This document shows positions 35,641 through 50,990 of a stretch of 64,000 bases of DNA, one piece after another. Numbering within the stretch: position 1 is the stretch's first letter; each line of letters starts with the position of its first letter. Under the pieces are notes generated by a model. It was not told the origin of the DNA and did not search any database. It saw nothing but the letters and a program-made list of their open reading frames with translations. This DNA comes from JAEZBP01 sp963832725 (GTDB lineage Bacteria; Myxococcota_A; Polyangia; Polyangiales; Sandaracinaceae). The stretch is taken from NCBI GenBank assembly GCA_963832725.1, contig CAWHVG010000002.1:868001-932000 (forward strand), read 5' to 3'. Position numbers and translations under genes: made by a program.

Positions 35641-37725
35641 GTGACGACGGATCTCGAGGCGCGCACGGAGGCGCTCGTGCGAGAAGGGCGGCACGCGGAG
35701 GCCGCCGATCTCTGGCTCGCCGCCGGCGAGCCGGCGCGGGCCGGAGAGCTCTACGCGGCGGTGTGGCGCTGGGACGAGGCGGTCGCCGTCACCGAGCAGG
35801 CGGGGTGTTACGACGCGGCGTATCGTCACGCGCTGGAGGGCCGGGATCGCGCCGCCTGCGGTCGTTTGCTGGCGGAGCTGGAGCAGCGGCCCCAGCAGGC
35901 GGTGCGCGCGGCGGTCCACGCCGAGGCGAAGGGGATGGTGCTGGACGCGGCGCGGTTGCGCGAGGCGGCCGGGGAGACCGAGGCGGCGGCGGAGCTCTAC
36001 GAGCGCGGGAACGAGTATCGCGATGCCGCTCGCTGCCGGCTGGCGCTGGGACAGTCGCGCAAGGCCGGCGTGCTCCTCGAGCACAGGCTCAAGGACGACC
36101 CCGACGACGCGGAGAGCGCGCTCGAGCTCGGTCGGCTGCTCGCGCAGTTCGGGCGCTGGGAGCACGCTGTGCGCGCCCTGCAGAAGGCGGCCGAGAGCCC
36201 GGAGCAGGAGACGCCGGCGCTCCGGCTCCTGGTCGCGTGCTTCGCGGCGATGGGCATGGACGAGGCGGCGGGGAGCCGCTTGGACGTGCTGCGGTCGAAG
36301 CAGCCGGAGCTGCCGGTCACGGTGCCGGAGTTCCTCGAGCAGGCGTTCGGCGACAAGCGCGGCGTGGCGACGCTGGTCGGCCGCGGTAGCGAAGGGGAGC
36401 GGCTCCTGGCCGGGCGCTACCGCGTGATGCGACCCCTCGGCGCCGGCGCCACGGGGCGCGTCTTGTTGGCCCACGACGCGTTTCACGAGCGCGAGGTCGC
36501 GGTGAAGGTGCTCAACGTGGGCGGCGGCAACCTCGGGCGCGACGCGTTCGTGCGCTTCGCCCGCGAGGCCAGGGTGGCGGCCGGCATCTCCCACCCGAAC
36601 GTCGTCCGCGTGTTCGAGTTCGACCCGGACGGCCCCTTCCTCGTCATGGAGTACATGGCCGGCGGGACGCTCGAGGAGCGGCTCGGCGGCCCGGACGACG
36701 CGCCCCGCGCCTATCCGCCGGAGCAGACCTGGGCCATGTCCCGCGCGGTGCTGTCGGCGCTGGAGGCGGTGCATCGGCGCGGCGTGGTCCACCGCGATCT
36801 CAAGCCGGCAAACATCTTCTTCGACGCGGCCGGCGGGGTGAAGCTCGGCGACTTCGGTGTGGCCCACTTGACCGATCTCGGCGCCACCTTGACCGGCGCG
36901 CTGGTCGGGACGCTGGCGTACATGTCGCCCGAGCAGATCACCGGCAGCCGCAAGCCGGACGCGTCGACGGATCTCTACTCCTTCGGGGTGATTCTCTTCC
37001 GCTGTCTGACCGGGCGGCTGCCCTTCCTCGGGCCGGACTTCGTGGCGCAGCATCTGGAAGACGAGCCGCCGCTGCCGAGCGCGGTCGCGCCCTGGCTCAC
37101 CGAGGCCTTCGACGCGCCGATCATGAGGCTCCTGGCCAAGGAGCAGGACGCGCGCTTCGGGGCCGCGGGTGAGCTCGCGGATGCGCTGGCCCCGCTGCCA
37201 TGGAGCACGCTGGAGACCCCCGTCGAGGCGCCGAGCGTCCGCGCCCCGGCGCCCTCGGAGCCGCCGGCGGCGCCCGCGAGCGATCGCTACCGGGTGCTTC
37301 GGAACCTCGACGACCGATCCGCGCTGGCCCGGGACGAGCTGCTCCAGCGCGAGGTCGAGCTGGTCCGCTTGGACGCGGCGCTGGCGGAGCGGTTACGCGC
37401 CTTCGCCCGCGCGGACGGACCCTTCCTGCAGGCGGTGTACGAGGTGGACGAGGCGCTCGGGCGGGCGGTGTTGGAGCATCCGGCCGGAGTCCCCCTCGAG
37501 AGGCTGCCGGCCGACGATCCGCGCCGAGCCGGCGCCGCCCCTGAGCTGCGCATGGCGCTCCAGCGACTGCACGGAGAGCGGGTGGTCCACGGCGCGGTCG
37601 ACGCGCGGCACGTCCTGGTGGGCAAGTCGCGCGCGTGCCTGCGAATCGCGCTGACCGAGCGCGGCGACGATCCGCAGGTGGACTGGAACGCCCTCGACGC
37701 GCTGGGCGGCCGCGGCACGCGCTGA
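35641..37725 (+). CDS. TPR-like Ser/Thr protein kinase with a second, degenerate kinase domain
   Basis: A 694-aa Hanks-type kinase with unusual architecture. Residues 1-240 are helical repeats resembling TPR (AADLWLAAGEPARAGELYAA, ARLREAAGETEAAAELYERG). The kinase domain starts near 258: YRVMRPLGAGATGRVLLAHD (glycine loop), VAVKVLN, VVHRDLKPANIFF, KLGDFGVAHLT, GTLAYMSPEQITG, DLYSFGVILFRCLTGRLPF. After a Pro-rich linker a second kinase-like domain begins SDRYRVLRNLDDRSALARDE. There the catalytic loop reads RVVHGAVDARHVLVG instead of HRDLKPAN, and no DFG is visible, so it should be inactive. The start is GTG 35641; GTG 35605 is possible. No transmembrane helix, so it is cytosolic. Confidence 0.92.
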   Translation: MTTDLEARTEALVREGRHAEAADLWLAAGEPARAGELYAAVWRWDEAVAVTEQAGCYDAAYRHALEGRDRAACGRLLAELEQRPQQAVRAAVHAEAKGMVLDAARLREAAGETEAAAELYERGNEYRDAARCRLALGQSRKAGVLLEHRLKDDPDDAESALELGRLLAQFGRWEHAVRALQKAAESPEQETPALRLLVACFAAMGMDEAAGSRLDVLRSKQPELPVTVPEFLEQAFGDKRGVATLVGRGSEGERLLAGRYRVMRPLGAGATGRVLLAHDAFHEREVAVKVLNVGGGNLGRDAFVRFAREARVAAGISHPNVVRVFEFDPDGPFLVMEYMAGGTLEERLGGPDDAPRAYPPEQTWAMSRAVLSALEAVHRRGVVHRDLKPANIFFDAAGGVKLGDFGVAHLTDLGATLTGALVGTLAYMSPEQITGSRKPDASTDLYSFGVILFRCLTGRLPFLGPDFVAQHLEDEPPLPSAVAPWLTEAFDAPIMRLLAKEQDARFGAAGELADALAPLPWSTLETPVEAPSVRAPAPSEPPAAPASDRYRVLRNLDDRSALARDELLQREVELVRLDAALAERLRAFARADGPFLQAVYEVDEALGRAVLEHPAGVPLERLPADDPRRAGAAPELRMALQRLHGERVVHGAVDARHVLVGKSRACLRIALTERGDDPQVDWNALDALGGRGTR

Positions 37726-37763
37726 CGGCTCGCGGCTCCTTCAGCGCGACCGCGGCCTCGACC

Positions 37764-39078
37764 TCAGCGACAGGTGAACCCCGCCATGTAGTTGCAGCTC
37801 AGGGAGCCCTGGCAGCTCCCGGTGCCGCAGCATTGTTGGCCGTCGCCTCCACACGCGTGGCACCCGTCGAGGTGGCAGGCGTTCCAATCCGAGCATCGGT
37901 AGTCGAGCGTGCCGAATCGGCAGCACCCTTGGCCCGTGGCGCCGCAGTCGGCGTAGCAGGTGCCGCTGACACAGGAACTGCCGGGGCACGTGTTGCCCGG
38001 GCAGCAGGTCTGCCCATCGCCACCGCAGGGATCGCAGGTCCCGTCAGAGCGACAGAGGTTGCCCATGCTGCAGGAGCCGTCGCCGCAGCAGGGCTCGCCA
38101 GCGTCGCCGCAAGGGGCGCAGTAGCCGTCGGATTCCGCACACGTGCGTCCTGTCGCAGCCACCGTCGGCGCAGCACGGCTCGCCCATTCCACCGCAGTGG
38201 TCGCAAGTGCCCGAGTCGGGGCCGCAGGTGTGGTCGGCGCCGCTGCAAGTCGGGCTCGCGTCGCAGCAGATGTGGCCGTTGCCCCCGCAGGGTTTGCACT
38301 TCCCCATGCTGGGGTCGCAGGCGTGGTCCGGGTTCTCGCACGCCAATCCGCTGTCGCAGCAGGCGCCCTCGTTCGCACCGCAGGGCGTGCAGGTGCCCGA
38401 ATCGCAGACGTTCCCGGCCGAGCACATGCTGCCGGCGCAGCAGGGGTCTCCGTGCCCTCCGCAGCTCGTGCAGGTCCCGCTCGAGCACGCGAGCGTGGTC
38501 GGGTCTCCACACGTGTCCCCGGCGCAGCAGGGCTGGCCCATCCCGCCGCACGCCTGGCAGGTCCCTCCCATGCACAGGAGCGTGCTCGAATCGGCGCACG
38601 ATCCGTCCGAGCAGCAGGGCTGCCCCGCGCCGCCGCAGGCCGGCATCACGCAGCTCGTCCCGTCACAGGTCAGCCCTGTGTCGCACGCATTGCCGGCGCA
38701 GCAGGGATCGCCCATGGCGCCGCAGCTGGCGCACATCGCCCCCACACAGGCGAGGGCGCTCTGACAGGCCCCACCGTCGCAGCAGATCTGACCCACGGCG
38801 CCACAGTCCATCTGCACCGTGCAGGTGCCCGACATGCAGACTTCGCTCGTGCCGGTGCAGGCAGGACAGCACTGGCCCGCAGGACACACGCAGGCGCCGC
38901 CGACGCAACTCGTGCCGCCGGTGCATGGGGTCGCGCAACCGGACGCGGCGTCGACGCGAGAGCCCGCATCGAAGCCCCCGCCAGCGTCCGGCAGGATCGG
39001 GCTGGCGTTCAGGCTGCACGCTCCGAGCAGGAACGAGGCGCCAAGGCAGAGGAGTCGGAGGAGGACGATTGGCCGCAC
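37764..39078 (-). CDS. Cys-rich repeat lipoprotein (one apparent frameshift)
   Basis: Surface lipoprotein of about 437 aa corrected. The signal peptide LLRLLCLGASFLLG ends at lipobox LGAC, followed by a short Asp-rich spacer (PDAGGGFDAGSRVDAASG). The rest is made of Cys-rich repeats of about 33-38 residues, pattern CxxCGGxGxPCCxGxxC (for example CQACGGMGQPCCAGDTC). All Cys are probably paired as disulfides outside the cell. The frame breaks at GATTC 38131-38135; deleting one base gives HVCGSDGYCAPCG, continuing the repeat to the last FTCR. The stop is at 37764. This is a common myxobacterial surface-protein style, with unknown function. Confidence 0.82.
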
Positions 39079-39634
39079 CGCTTCATCCTACGCCTCGCCG
39101 GCCAACCCCGGAAGGACGCGGGATCGAGTTTGTGGCGAGTCCGCAGCCGGGAACGGCGGAACTGCCCCACCCCTGTGTCTCACTGGGCCTCGGCATGTGG
39201 CAAGATGCCCCGATTTTGCGATCGATGTGCAGGTCGCAGGAACCATCCCGGTGCCGGTTCCGTCTCGGCACGTGGGATGCACAGCATCAGGGCGAGCTGC
39301 GACCGCCATGTCTCGAAACTCCACCATCTGCGATTTCGTGCCCGCACCGCCCAGCGGTGCTCGGGGTGGGGTCCTCTGTCGCGGCTCCCGTTCGATACGG
39401 CGATCCGGTCCTACGAGGCCGGTATGCGCTCTCGCTCCGAGCGTGAGGCCCGGAATGCTCCGGGCGCTTCAATCACGATCGCGTGTCTCCGGCGTCGGGC
39501 CGGAGTTCGCGCGGTTCTCGTCCGCGTAGCCAACGTGGCCGCGTTCCCCCCGAGCACACCGCGGCCCCTGGTCGCACCCGAAACCGTTTGAGAGGCGCGC
39601 GTTGGCGATCATGGAAGAAAGAGGAGGTGACACC
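39079..39634. other. Intergenic region upstream of the NtrC-type operon
   Basis: A 555-bp stretch between two divergent genes with no convincing frame. It is less GC-rich than its neighbours around 39180-39320, as expected for a promoter region. It must contain the promoters of the Cys-rich lipoprotein gene and the NtrC-HK-receiver operon. No sigma-54 or sigma-70 box was recognised with confidence. Confidence 0.4.
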
Positions 39635-41094
<1,460 letters not shown>

Positions 41095-41095
<1 letters not shown>

Positions 41096-41871
41096 TGGCA
41101 GAGATCACGGCCCGGGCGACGACCGGGCCCGCCGAGACCGAGGCGAGTGAGGACGAGGAGGTCGGCGCGCAGCGCGAGGAGCGACGCGTCGGCCTTCCGC
41201 CGCATTTCTTGTCTCGGCTCGCGCACGATATCCGCTCGCCCCTCGGGCTCCTCTCGGGCGCGCTCGAGGAGATCCGCGCCGATCTGGCGGGGCAGCTCGA
41301 CGAGGGGCACGAGCGGATGCTCTCTCTCGCCGATCGCGGCCTCGCCCGGCTGGACCGGATGGCGCGGATGCTGAGCACGGTCGCTCAGCTCGAAGGCGGT
41401 ACGCTGCGTCTCCAGCCCGTGAGCACCGACCTGGCGCGGCTGGTCCGCGAGGTCGTGGAGACGGTGGAGCGGGAGGATCCGCGGCGCGGGCTCGCACTGG
41501 AGCTCGAGCTGGCGGACGGAACTCACGCGCCCGTCGACGTGGAGCGGCTGCGCGAGGCGCTGAACGAGCTGATCGGGCAGGCGCGCCGCCAGGCCGCGTC
41601 CACGGTGCGCATCGCCCTCGACGACGAGGACGAGCACCGCCTCGAGCTCCGGATCGAGGACGACGGGCGCGGTTTCGACGGCGCGCAAAAGCGGTACGCC
41701 TTCGATCGTCTCTACGAGCCGCCCGACCGGCGCGGCACCGGTTTCGGCCTCTCGGTCGCGCGGGATCTGGTCCGCGCTCACGGCGGCGACATCGCCGTCC
41801 TCGACTCCACACTGGCGTCCGGCCGCCCCGGGACGCTCGGCGCCTGCTTCGTGGTCACCCTCCCGCGCTAG
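41095..41871 (+). CDS. Histidine kinase, cytoplasmic, cognate to the NtrC-type regulator
   Basis: Short histidine kinase, 258 aa, with no sensor or membrane region. HisKA includes the acceptor His in FLSRLAHDIRSPLGLLSGAL. The dimerisation helix follows (HERMLSLADRGLARLDRMAR). HATPase_c has an N-box-like ALNELIGQARRQAA that lacks the canonical Asn-Asp pairing, G1 EDDGRGFDGAQ, and G2 GTGFGLSVARDLVRAHGG. It overlaps the NtrC-type gene by one base and precedes a single-domain receiver by 20 bp, so the three form an operon. Without a sensor domain it likely depends on partner proteins. Confidence 0.88.
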
Positions 41872-41890
41872 CCGACGAGGGCCCGCGACC

Positions 41891-42436
41891 ATGATGAGCT
41901 CATCGAGACCGCCGGACGGCTTCGACGCCGAGCTGTCCATCGACCAGAGGACCCGGGAGCGCGAGCCCTCGATGCCGCCGATGCCGCGCGTCCGGCCGGT
42001 CCATCTGCTCTTCGTCGACGACGACCCATTGGCCGAGATGACGCTCCGTCGGGCCTTTCGGCGTCTGTCGATGGAGGAGCCGCTGACCATCGCCCACGAC
42101 GGGCTGGAGGCGCTCGATGTCTTGCGCGATCCGTGGTTCCCGCGGGACCGCTGCGTCGTGCTCCTCGACCTGAACATGCCGCGCATGGACGGCATCGAGC
42201 TGCTGAAAGAGCTGCGCGGAGATCCGGAGCTGGCGCAGGTTCCCGTGGTGGTGATGACCACCTCGGACGAGCAGCGTGACGTGCAGGCGGCCTACGCGGG
42301 GCGGGTGTCGGGCTACTTCGTCAAGCCGGTCAGCTTCGGGCAATTCGTGGAGCAGGTCCGCGCCATCCTCGCCTACTGGTCGATGGCCACCTTGCCGCCG
42401 ATCCGCGGCGGCTCGGGCTTGCTCACGCTGCCCTGA
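41891..42436 (+). CDS. Single-domain response regulator (Rcp1-like)
   Basis: A 181-aa receiver with an extended, low-complexity N-terminus (about 35 residues). VHLLFVDDDPLAEMTLRRAF provides the acidic pocket. The acceptor Asp is in RCVVLLDLNMPRMDGIELL, PVVVMTTSDEQRDVQ has the Thr/Ser switch, and YFVKPVSFGQFVEQV the conserved Lys. The pattern (LLDLNMPRMDG with WFPRDR before it) resembles Rcp1-type regulators paired with phytochrome-like kinases. No output domain. Third gene of the NtrC-HK-receiver operon, so it may act as a phosphate sink or shuttle. Confidence 0.9.
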   Translation: MMSSSRPPDGFDAELSIDQRTREREPSMPPMPRVRPVHLLFVDDDPLAEMTLRRAFRRLSMEEPLTIAHDGLEALDVLRDPWFPRDRCVVLLDLNMPRMDGIELLKELRGDPELAQVPVVVMTTSDEQRDVQAAYAGRVSGYFVKPVSFGQFVEQVRAILAYWSMATLPPIRGGSGLLTLP

Positions 42437-42514
42437 CGTCTCTCTTCGACACCGGCGTCGCCGTGCGCAGGTGCGGCGATGTGCTCGGTACTTCCAACGA
42501 CTGCTCGCCGCGTT

Positions 42515-43979
42515 CTACCGCCGCGCGTGACCCGGTCGGCCGTCGGCGCTCGTGTCGTCCGGGTCGCTCGGTCGGTCGGTGCGGGCGAGCACGAAGAGGT
42601 AGCGGCCCGCGTGGGCGCGCTCTTGACCGTCCACGAAGGTGTCCACCACGAACGCGTGGTCGCCGGCTTCCAGGGTCAGGTCGAGCGCCTCGTCGCTTCG
42701 CTCGAGGCAGCGCGGCCCGTTCGCATCCAGGGCCACGTGGTGCAGGTCGACGTCCACCGTGCCCTCGTCGACGACCATCGCGTGGACGGTCGCCGGCTCG
42801 TCGAGGTGGACGCGGTAGACGAGCTCGGGGCCGGACTCGTCCTGCTCGCTTTCGCAGCCGGGGTAGGCGTGGATCGTCTCTTCGCCATCGTGGGTGTCGG
42901 CCATGTGTGCGAAGGGGAGCGACGCGATCCGGATCGGGCTCTCGACGCTGCCGGCTCCGCGGAGCGGTGGCGCGGGCTCGTCCGGCGGCTCCTGCCCGTC
43001 GAGGACCACCCGCCGCAGTCGGTCCAGGGCCTCGATGGTGATGAGGTTCCGGACGTCGTAGCCGTGGCGTAGTCCCTCCTCGGTGAACACGCAGCCTCGC
43101 GGATCGCCGTTCTCGAAGAGGACGTTCGGGTGCAGATGGTCGCTCGAGGCCAGCCCGTGGTCGGGCAGGCGTGCCAGCTCGCGGTGGAAGTCCACCATGG
43201 GCAGGCGCTTCCCTTGAGCGATGCCGCGCACGATCGCGTTGTAGAGGCTGACCATCCGGTCCGCCTCCGAGTCGTCGTCGCGCGGCATGATCGTCGACAT
43301 GATCGGGATGACCCCGCGCACCGTCAGCATGCGGGTGAGCCGGAGCATGAGCTCGGCGTACTGCTGCGGCCGGCCGAGCTCCATGTCGTTGGTGCCGTAC
43401 ATCACCACCGCGAAGCGCGGATTCTGATGGCGGAATCTCGCGCACCAGCGCCGGCGGACTACCCCACACGGCGCGGCCCGCATGCCAGCCGACCGTCGCG
43501 CACTCGCTGCGGCGACGGAAAGAGGGGTGCCAGCCAGCCTGACGGTCGCCTTGGTTGAAGAAGTCGATCGTCTCTTGCAAGTGATCACGGCCATCGAGAT
43601 CGATGTGATCACCGGCAAAGCACCGCATGAAGTTACGATTGACGGTCGCGGACGCACCGATCTTCGAGAAGACGTCGTCGTGGAGACGGTCGTTGTGTGA
43701 CGCGAGCTCGCGCAGGCGTCGGACGACCTCCGGCGTCAACGGCGATTGCGTTCGGTCGAAGGGGTAGCGTTCCCCCACGGTCGGTGCGAGGTCGTCGGGC
43801 TCCCGGTTCACGGTCCCGGACAGGCTGACGCTCGCAGCCACGTCGGGACCCTGTTTTCTCCCCCAATCGAGCGCATCGTGGCCGGCGGCGGGCGCCGCGT
43901 GCGCCCACCCGACCGCGCCGAGGACCGGGAGCACCAACGCCAAGCCCCAACGGGCCAGGCTCTTCGTGCTCACGAACAC
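42515..43979 (-). CDS. Secreted SGNH/GDSL-like hydrolase (one apparent frameshift)
   Basis: About 487 aa corrected. Signal peptide: LARWGLALVLPVLGAVGWAHAAPA. The SGNH blocks are partly visible: KIGASATVNRNFMRC where block I (GDSx) would be, the block III motif VVMYGTNDMELG (GxND), and block V SSDHLHPNVLFENG (DxxH). The C-terminal 180 residues form a beta-rich domain (PELVYRVHLDEPATVHAMVV) like those in collagen-binding prepeptidase domains. The frame breaks at GAATC 43433-43437; deleting one base reads ALVREIRHQNPRFAVVMYG. The GDS serine motif is not obvious, so catalytic competence is uncertain. GTG start at 43979. Confidence 0.75.
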
Positions 43980-44082
43980 ACGTTTACAGACGACGGGTCG
44001 AAGTGTCCACCTTCAGGCCCGAATTCATGGGCTCGGAGAGGCGAGCGTGGCATCGCGCGCCTCTTCCGGGCGTGCTCGTGCG

Positions 44083-45135
44083 TCAAGCGTCCACGCCGAC
44101 GAGGCCGCAGGCGATGCCGGACAAATGGGCCACCGCCGCTCCGAACATCGCGGCGTCGTCGCTGGACGCGTTCCCCTGCAGGCTCCGCTTGTAGACGCCC
44201 TGAGCGATGGCCGCGAGACGGAAGAGCGAGAACGCCTTGTAGTAGGCGAAGTCGGACGCGCCTTCGCGCCCGACGCGCTCGCAGTAGCGCTCGACGAAGC
44301 GCGTCTCCGAGGGGATGCCGCTCGTCTCGAAGTCGACGCCGAGGAGCCCACCGATCTTCGGCATGGCGACATCGTAGAGCATGCAGGTGTAGGCGAGGTC
44401 CGCGAGCGGGTGGCCGAGCGTGGACAGCTCCCAGTCGATCACCGCCAGCGCGCGCGGCTCTTCGGGATGGAAGATGATGTTGTCGAGGCGGTAGTCGCCG
44501 TGCACGAGCGTGGTCTCGTCGCCGGCCGGGACGTGCGCCGGGAGGTACTCGAGCAGGGCGTTCATCGCCTTTACCGTGCTCGTCTCGCTCTTTCGGTACT
44601 GCTCGGACCAGCGGCGGATCTGACGCTCGACGTAGCCGCCGTGCTTGCCGTAGTCGGTCAGGCCGACGGCCTCGAGATCGACCGAGTGGATGGCGGCCAG
44701 CACGCGGCCGAGCTCCTCGTAGATGGCCGCGCGCTCGTCCGGCGCGAGCTCGGGGAGCTGCACGTTCCAGAAGATGCGGCCCTTCACGTGCTCCATCAGA
44801 TAGAACGCAGTGCCAATCACGCTCGCGTCCTCGCAGAGGGCGTCCACACGGGCGACGGGTACGTCGGTGTGCTGCAGCGCGGCCAGCACACGGTGCTCGC
44901 GCTCGACTTGGTGCGCCGAGGGCAGGAGCTTGCCCGGCGGCTTCTTGCGGAGCACCCACTCGCGCTCCGTGTCGCTGACCCAGAAGGTCGGGTTCGATTG
45001 CCCGCCGCGGAACTGGCGCACCGTCAGTTGCGCACGCGTGGGCCCGACCTCCCGGTCAATCCAGCGCCGCAGCGCGTCGATGTCGAAGCGGTGTCGTTCG
45101 GAGACGTCCTTGGTGCCCGCGGGTGCCGTGGTCAT
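44083..45135 (-). CDS. Aminoglycoside-phosphotransferase-fold kinase, ACAD10/11-like
   Basis: A 350-aa APH-fold small-molecule kinase. REWVLRKKPPGKLLPSAHQV has the ATP-binding Lys, followed by REHRVLAALQHTDVPVA. The catalytic loop is ETTLVHGDYRLDNIIFHPEE (HGDxxxxN), and the metal site ALAVIDWELSTLGHPLADLA. The WELSTLGHPLADL pattern is that of the APH domain of ACAD10/11 and of PhkA-type proteins near acyl-CoA genes. These act on 4-hydroxy acids or CoA-linked substrates rather than antibiotics. ATG 45135 (MTTAPAGTKDVSERHRFDID). It diverges from treZ. Antibiotic resistance is unlikely. Confidence 0.87.
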   Translation of the reverse strand: MTTAPAGTKDVSERHRFDIDALRRWIDREVGPTRAQLTVRQFRGGQSNPTFWVSDTEREWVLRKKPPGKLLPSAHQVEREHRVLAALQHTDVPVARVDALCEDASVIGTAFYLMEHVKGRIFWNVQLPELAPDERAAIYEELGRVLAAIHSVDLEAVGLTDYGKHGGYVERQIRRWSEQYRKSETSTVKAMNALLEYLPAHVPAGDETTLVHGDYRLDNIIFHPEEPRALAVIDWELSTLGHPLADLAYTCMLYDVAMPKIGGLLGVDFETSGIPSETRFVERYCERVGREGASDFAYYKAFSLFRLAAIAQGVYKRSLQGNASSDDAAMFGAAVAHLSGIACGLVGVDA

Positions 45136-45201
45136 GGCGCGCACTCTAGCCCGGATCGTTCGCTTGGTCCGCGAGGTGATCGGGGCTACACACCGCCCCT
45201 C

Positions 45202-46983
<1,782 letters not shown>

Positions 46984-47131
46984 TCGCGACCATCGACTCC
47001 GGCTGCTCGGCTCGGACCTCGGCTCGGACCCGCCGGGGCGTCGGTGGAGCTCGGCGCGAGCCGATCCGACGCCGCGCGCCGTCGCACGCACGGATCGCGC
47101 TCCGACGGCCGGCCGAGGTTCGGCGACCTCG

Positions 47132-47593
47132 TCAGCGTGCGCGCTTGGCGCCGGAGACCAGCTCGGCGTGGTAGCGGTGGACGTGCTCCGGGACGGTCAC
47201 GCCGGCGTTCCCGAGCGCCCGGATGCACCACTCGACGGCTTCCCGCCGGGTCGCGACCCCTTTCTGGGGCGAGAGCGGCGTGGTCAGCCAGTTGATGGCC
47301 TTCATCGCGCCGCGCTGCACGGCCGACTCGAGGATGACCGCCGTTCCGACGCAGATCGGGTCGTGCCGCGGCATGCTCCTCTTGCGCCACTCCGCGATGC
47401 GCTTGCGCTGGGCCGAGGTCACGGGCCGGTGCCCGATCTCGCCGTGCAGGATCAGCGCGTAGCGGCCGCGGCCTTCGGTGTGGAGCCGGTCGTACCACGC
47501 GATCATCTCGTCGATCTCGGCGTCGTCCACGACCCCGTGGAGGGTCTGGAAGATCAACGGATGCAACGAATCGTCGAGAATGATGTGCGACAT
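47132..47593 (-). CDS. Hypothetical protein (153 aa)
   Basis: No family recognised. ATG 47593 (MSHIILDDSLHPLIFQTLHG) begins a compact alpha/beta-looking protein with GRYALILHGEIGHRPVTSAQ, RKRIAEWRKRSMPRHDPICV and AINWLTTPLSPQKGVATRRE. The layout (short strands followed by an amphipathic helix) resembles SpoIIAA/STAS-like folds seen in myxobacterial proteins, but this is only a visual impression. No signal peptide. It sits between treZ and glgX, convergent with treZ. Confidence 0.6.
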   Translation of the reverse strand: MSHIILDDSLHPLIFQTLHGVVDDAEIDEMIAWYDRLHTEGRGRYALILHGEIGHRPVTSAQRKRIAEWRKRSMPRHDPICVGTAVILESAVQRGAMKAINWLTTPLSPQKGVATRREAVEWCIRALGNAGVTVPEHVHRYHAELVSGAKRAR

Positions 47594-47716
47594 GCCCCCG
47601 CTCGGCGCGTCCGTCCAGGATACTCCGACCCGCGGTTGGCGAGCGAGATTACCAGATCGGGGACCATCGACTCCCGTACGGAGGAAGGGCGCCGGGCTCG
47701 ACACCCCGGGGCGTCT

Positions 47717-49848
<2,132 letters not shown>

Positions 49849-50021
49849 GCCGCCCCATGAAGTCCCATCGACTGGGCTGGCAAGCGACCGCGGCGTTCGC
49901 GATGTCGGACCTGCGTCTCGGGAACGGCGCGCTCGGAACGTGACCCCCTGAGGGCAAAGACGACTGGCGAGGCTCTTCCGCGGGCTGTTAGGATGCGCCA
50001 GCCCTTTTCGGGGAGGTGGAC

Positions 50022-50213
50022 GTGCGACGATGGTTCTTCGCTTTCGTGCTGTTCTCGGGGCTGGTGACCGCCTGTGGTCCCAGCTACCCGGACTGCGAGC
50101 GGGACGACAACTGCCATCCGGGCGAGTACTGCGTGCTGCGCCACTGCCAGCAGTGCCGGAACGCCAACGACTGCTCTTCGAGCCAGCGTTGCGTCGAGGG
50201 TCGCTGCGAGTAG
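50022..50213 (+). CDS. Small Cys-rich lipoprotein
   Basis: A 63-aa lipoprotein with GTG start at 50022 (GTG 50016 also in frame) and a GGGGAGG ribosome site. The signal peptide WFFAFVLFSGLV ends at the lipobox TAC. The mature part has about nine Cys (DCERDDNCHPGEYCVLRHCQ, CRNANDCSSSQRCVEGRCE), like the Cys-rich knobs of other myxobacterial surface proteins. Its end overlaps the start of the next gene. Confidence 0.75.
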   Translation: MRRWFFAFVLFSGLVTACGPSYPDCERDDNCHPGEYCVLRHCQQCRNANDCSSSQRCVEGRCE

Positions 50214-50990
50214 GCGCGGCGCTTCGTACGATCGCGCTCGCCGCGCTGACGGTGTTGGCTCCGCCCGGTCGGGCGGCGGCGCAGGATTCGCTCGCGGCGG
50301 CGGATCGTGCCTACGACGACGGTCACCTCCAGGAGGCGGCGCGGGAGTATGGCGACGCGTTGGCCACCGGGGCGCTGGATCCGGCGGCGCTGGTGCGCGC
50401 GCACGTCAGGCTCGGCGTCCTGGCCGCCCTCGAAGGCGACACCGCCGCCATGGAGCGGCACTTCACCGTCGCGCTCGCGCTCGACCCGGTCCGCGACGCG
50501 CCCGAGGAGCTGAGCCCGGATCTCGCGGCCCGCTTCGACACGCTCCGCGATGCGCGCGAGGGGCGCCGGCTGGCGCTCGCGATCGATCGGACGGACGCGG
50601 CGGGACTCCAACTCGAGGTGCGGGACGCGCCGGAGGGGCTGGTACGGACGATCGTCGTTCGAGGCGGCGGCGATTGGGAGCGGCGCTTCGCCTGGGAGGG
50701 CGAGCCCATCGCCATCGACCCGCCGGCGGTGGCGCTCCCGGTCGAGGCCGACGCGCTCGACGCGCAGGGCAACCGCTTGGCGCGAGCCGGCGCGCGCATC
50801 GCGGCCCCGGTGATCGTGCGCGTGGAGGAACCGATCGAAGCGCCGCGGCCCGGCGACGGCGCTCGCAACCTCATCGAGAGCCCCTGGCTCTGGGTCGTCG
50901 TGGGCGCGGTCATCCTCGGCGTCGCGGTGGCCGTCGGGGTCAGCGCGAGCGGTGACCGCTACCTGCTCGAATCCGCCGGTGATCCGATGA
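50189..50990 (+). CDS. Exported TPR-like protein with C-terminal membrane anchor (apparent frameshift at its end)
   Basis: From TTG 50189 the leader reads RRGSLRVGAALRTIALAALT, then VLAPPGRAAAQ, a good signal peptide; no ATG or GTG is better placed. Residues 40-110 look TPR-like (ADRAYDDGHLQEAAREYGDA, MERHFTVALALDPVRDAPEE). A beta-rich region follows, then a C-terminal membrane span (LWVVVGAVILGVAVAVGV). As given, the frame continues through into the next gene with no stop. That fusion depends on one extra A at GAATC 50969-50973. Removing it ends the protein RYLLDPPVIR at TGA 50990, which overlaps the next ATG as ATGA. Same layout as the 56247-57092 gene. Confidence 0.65.

Noticed and set aside
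43420..43424. Another GATC insertion in the SGNH gene
   Set aside because: GATTC here (CATCAGAATCCG on the coding strand) is in frame and gives a plausible HQNPRF segment.
44083..45135. Aminoglycoside resistance gene
   Set aside because: The APH-fold pattern matches ACAD10/11-type kinases, not antibiotic phosphotransferases.
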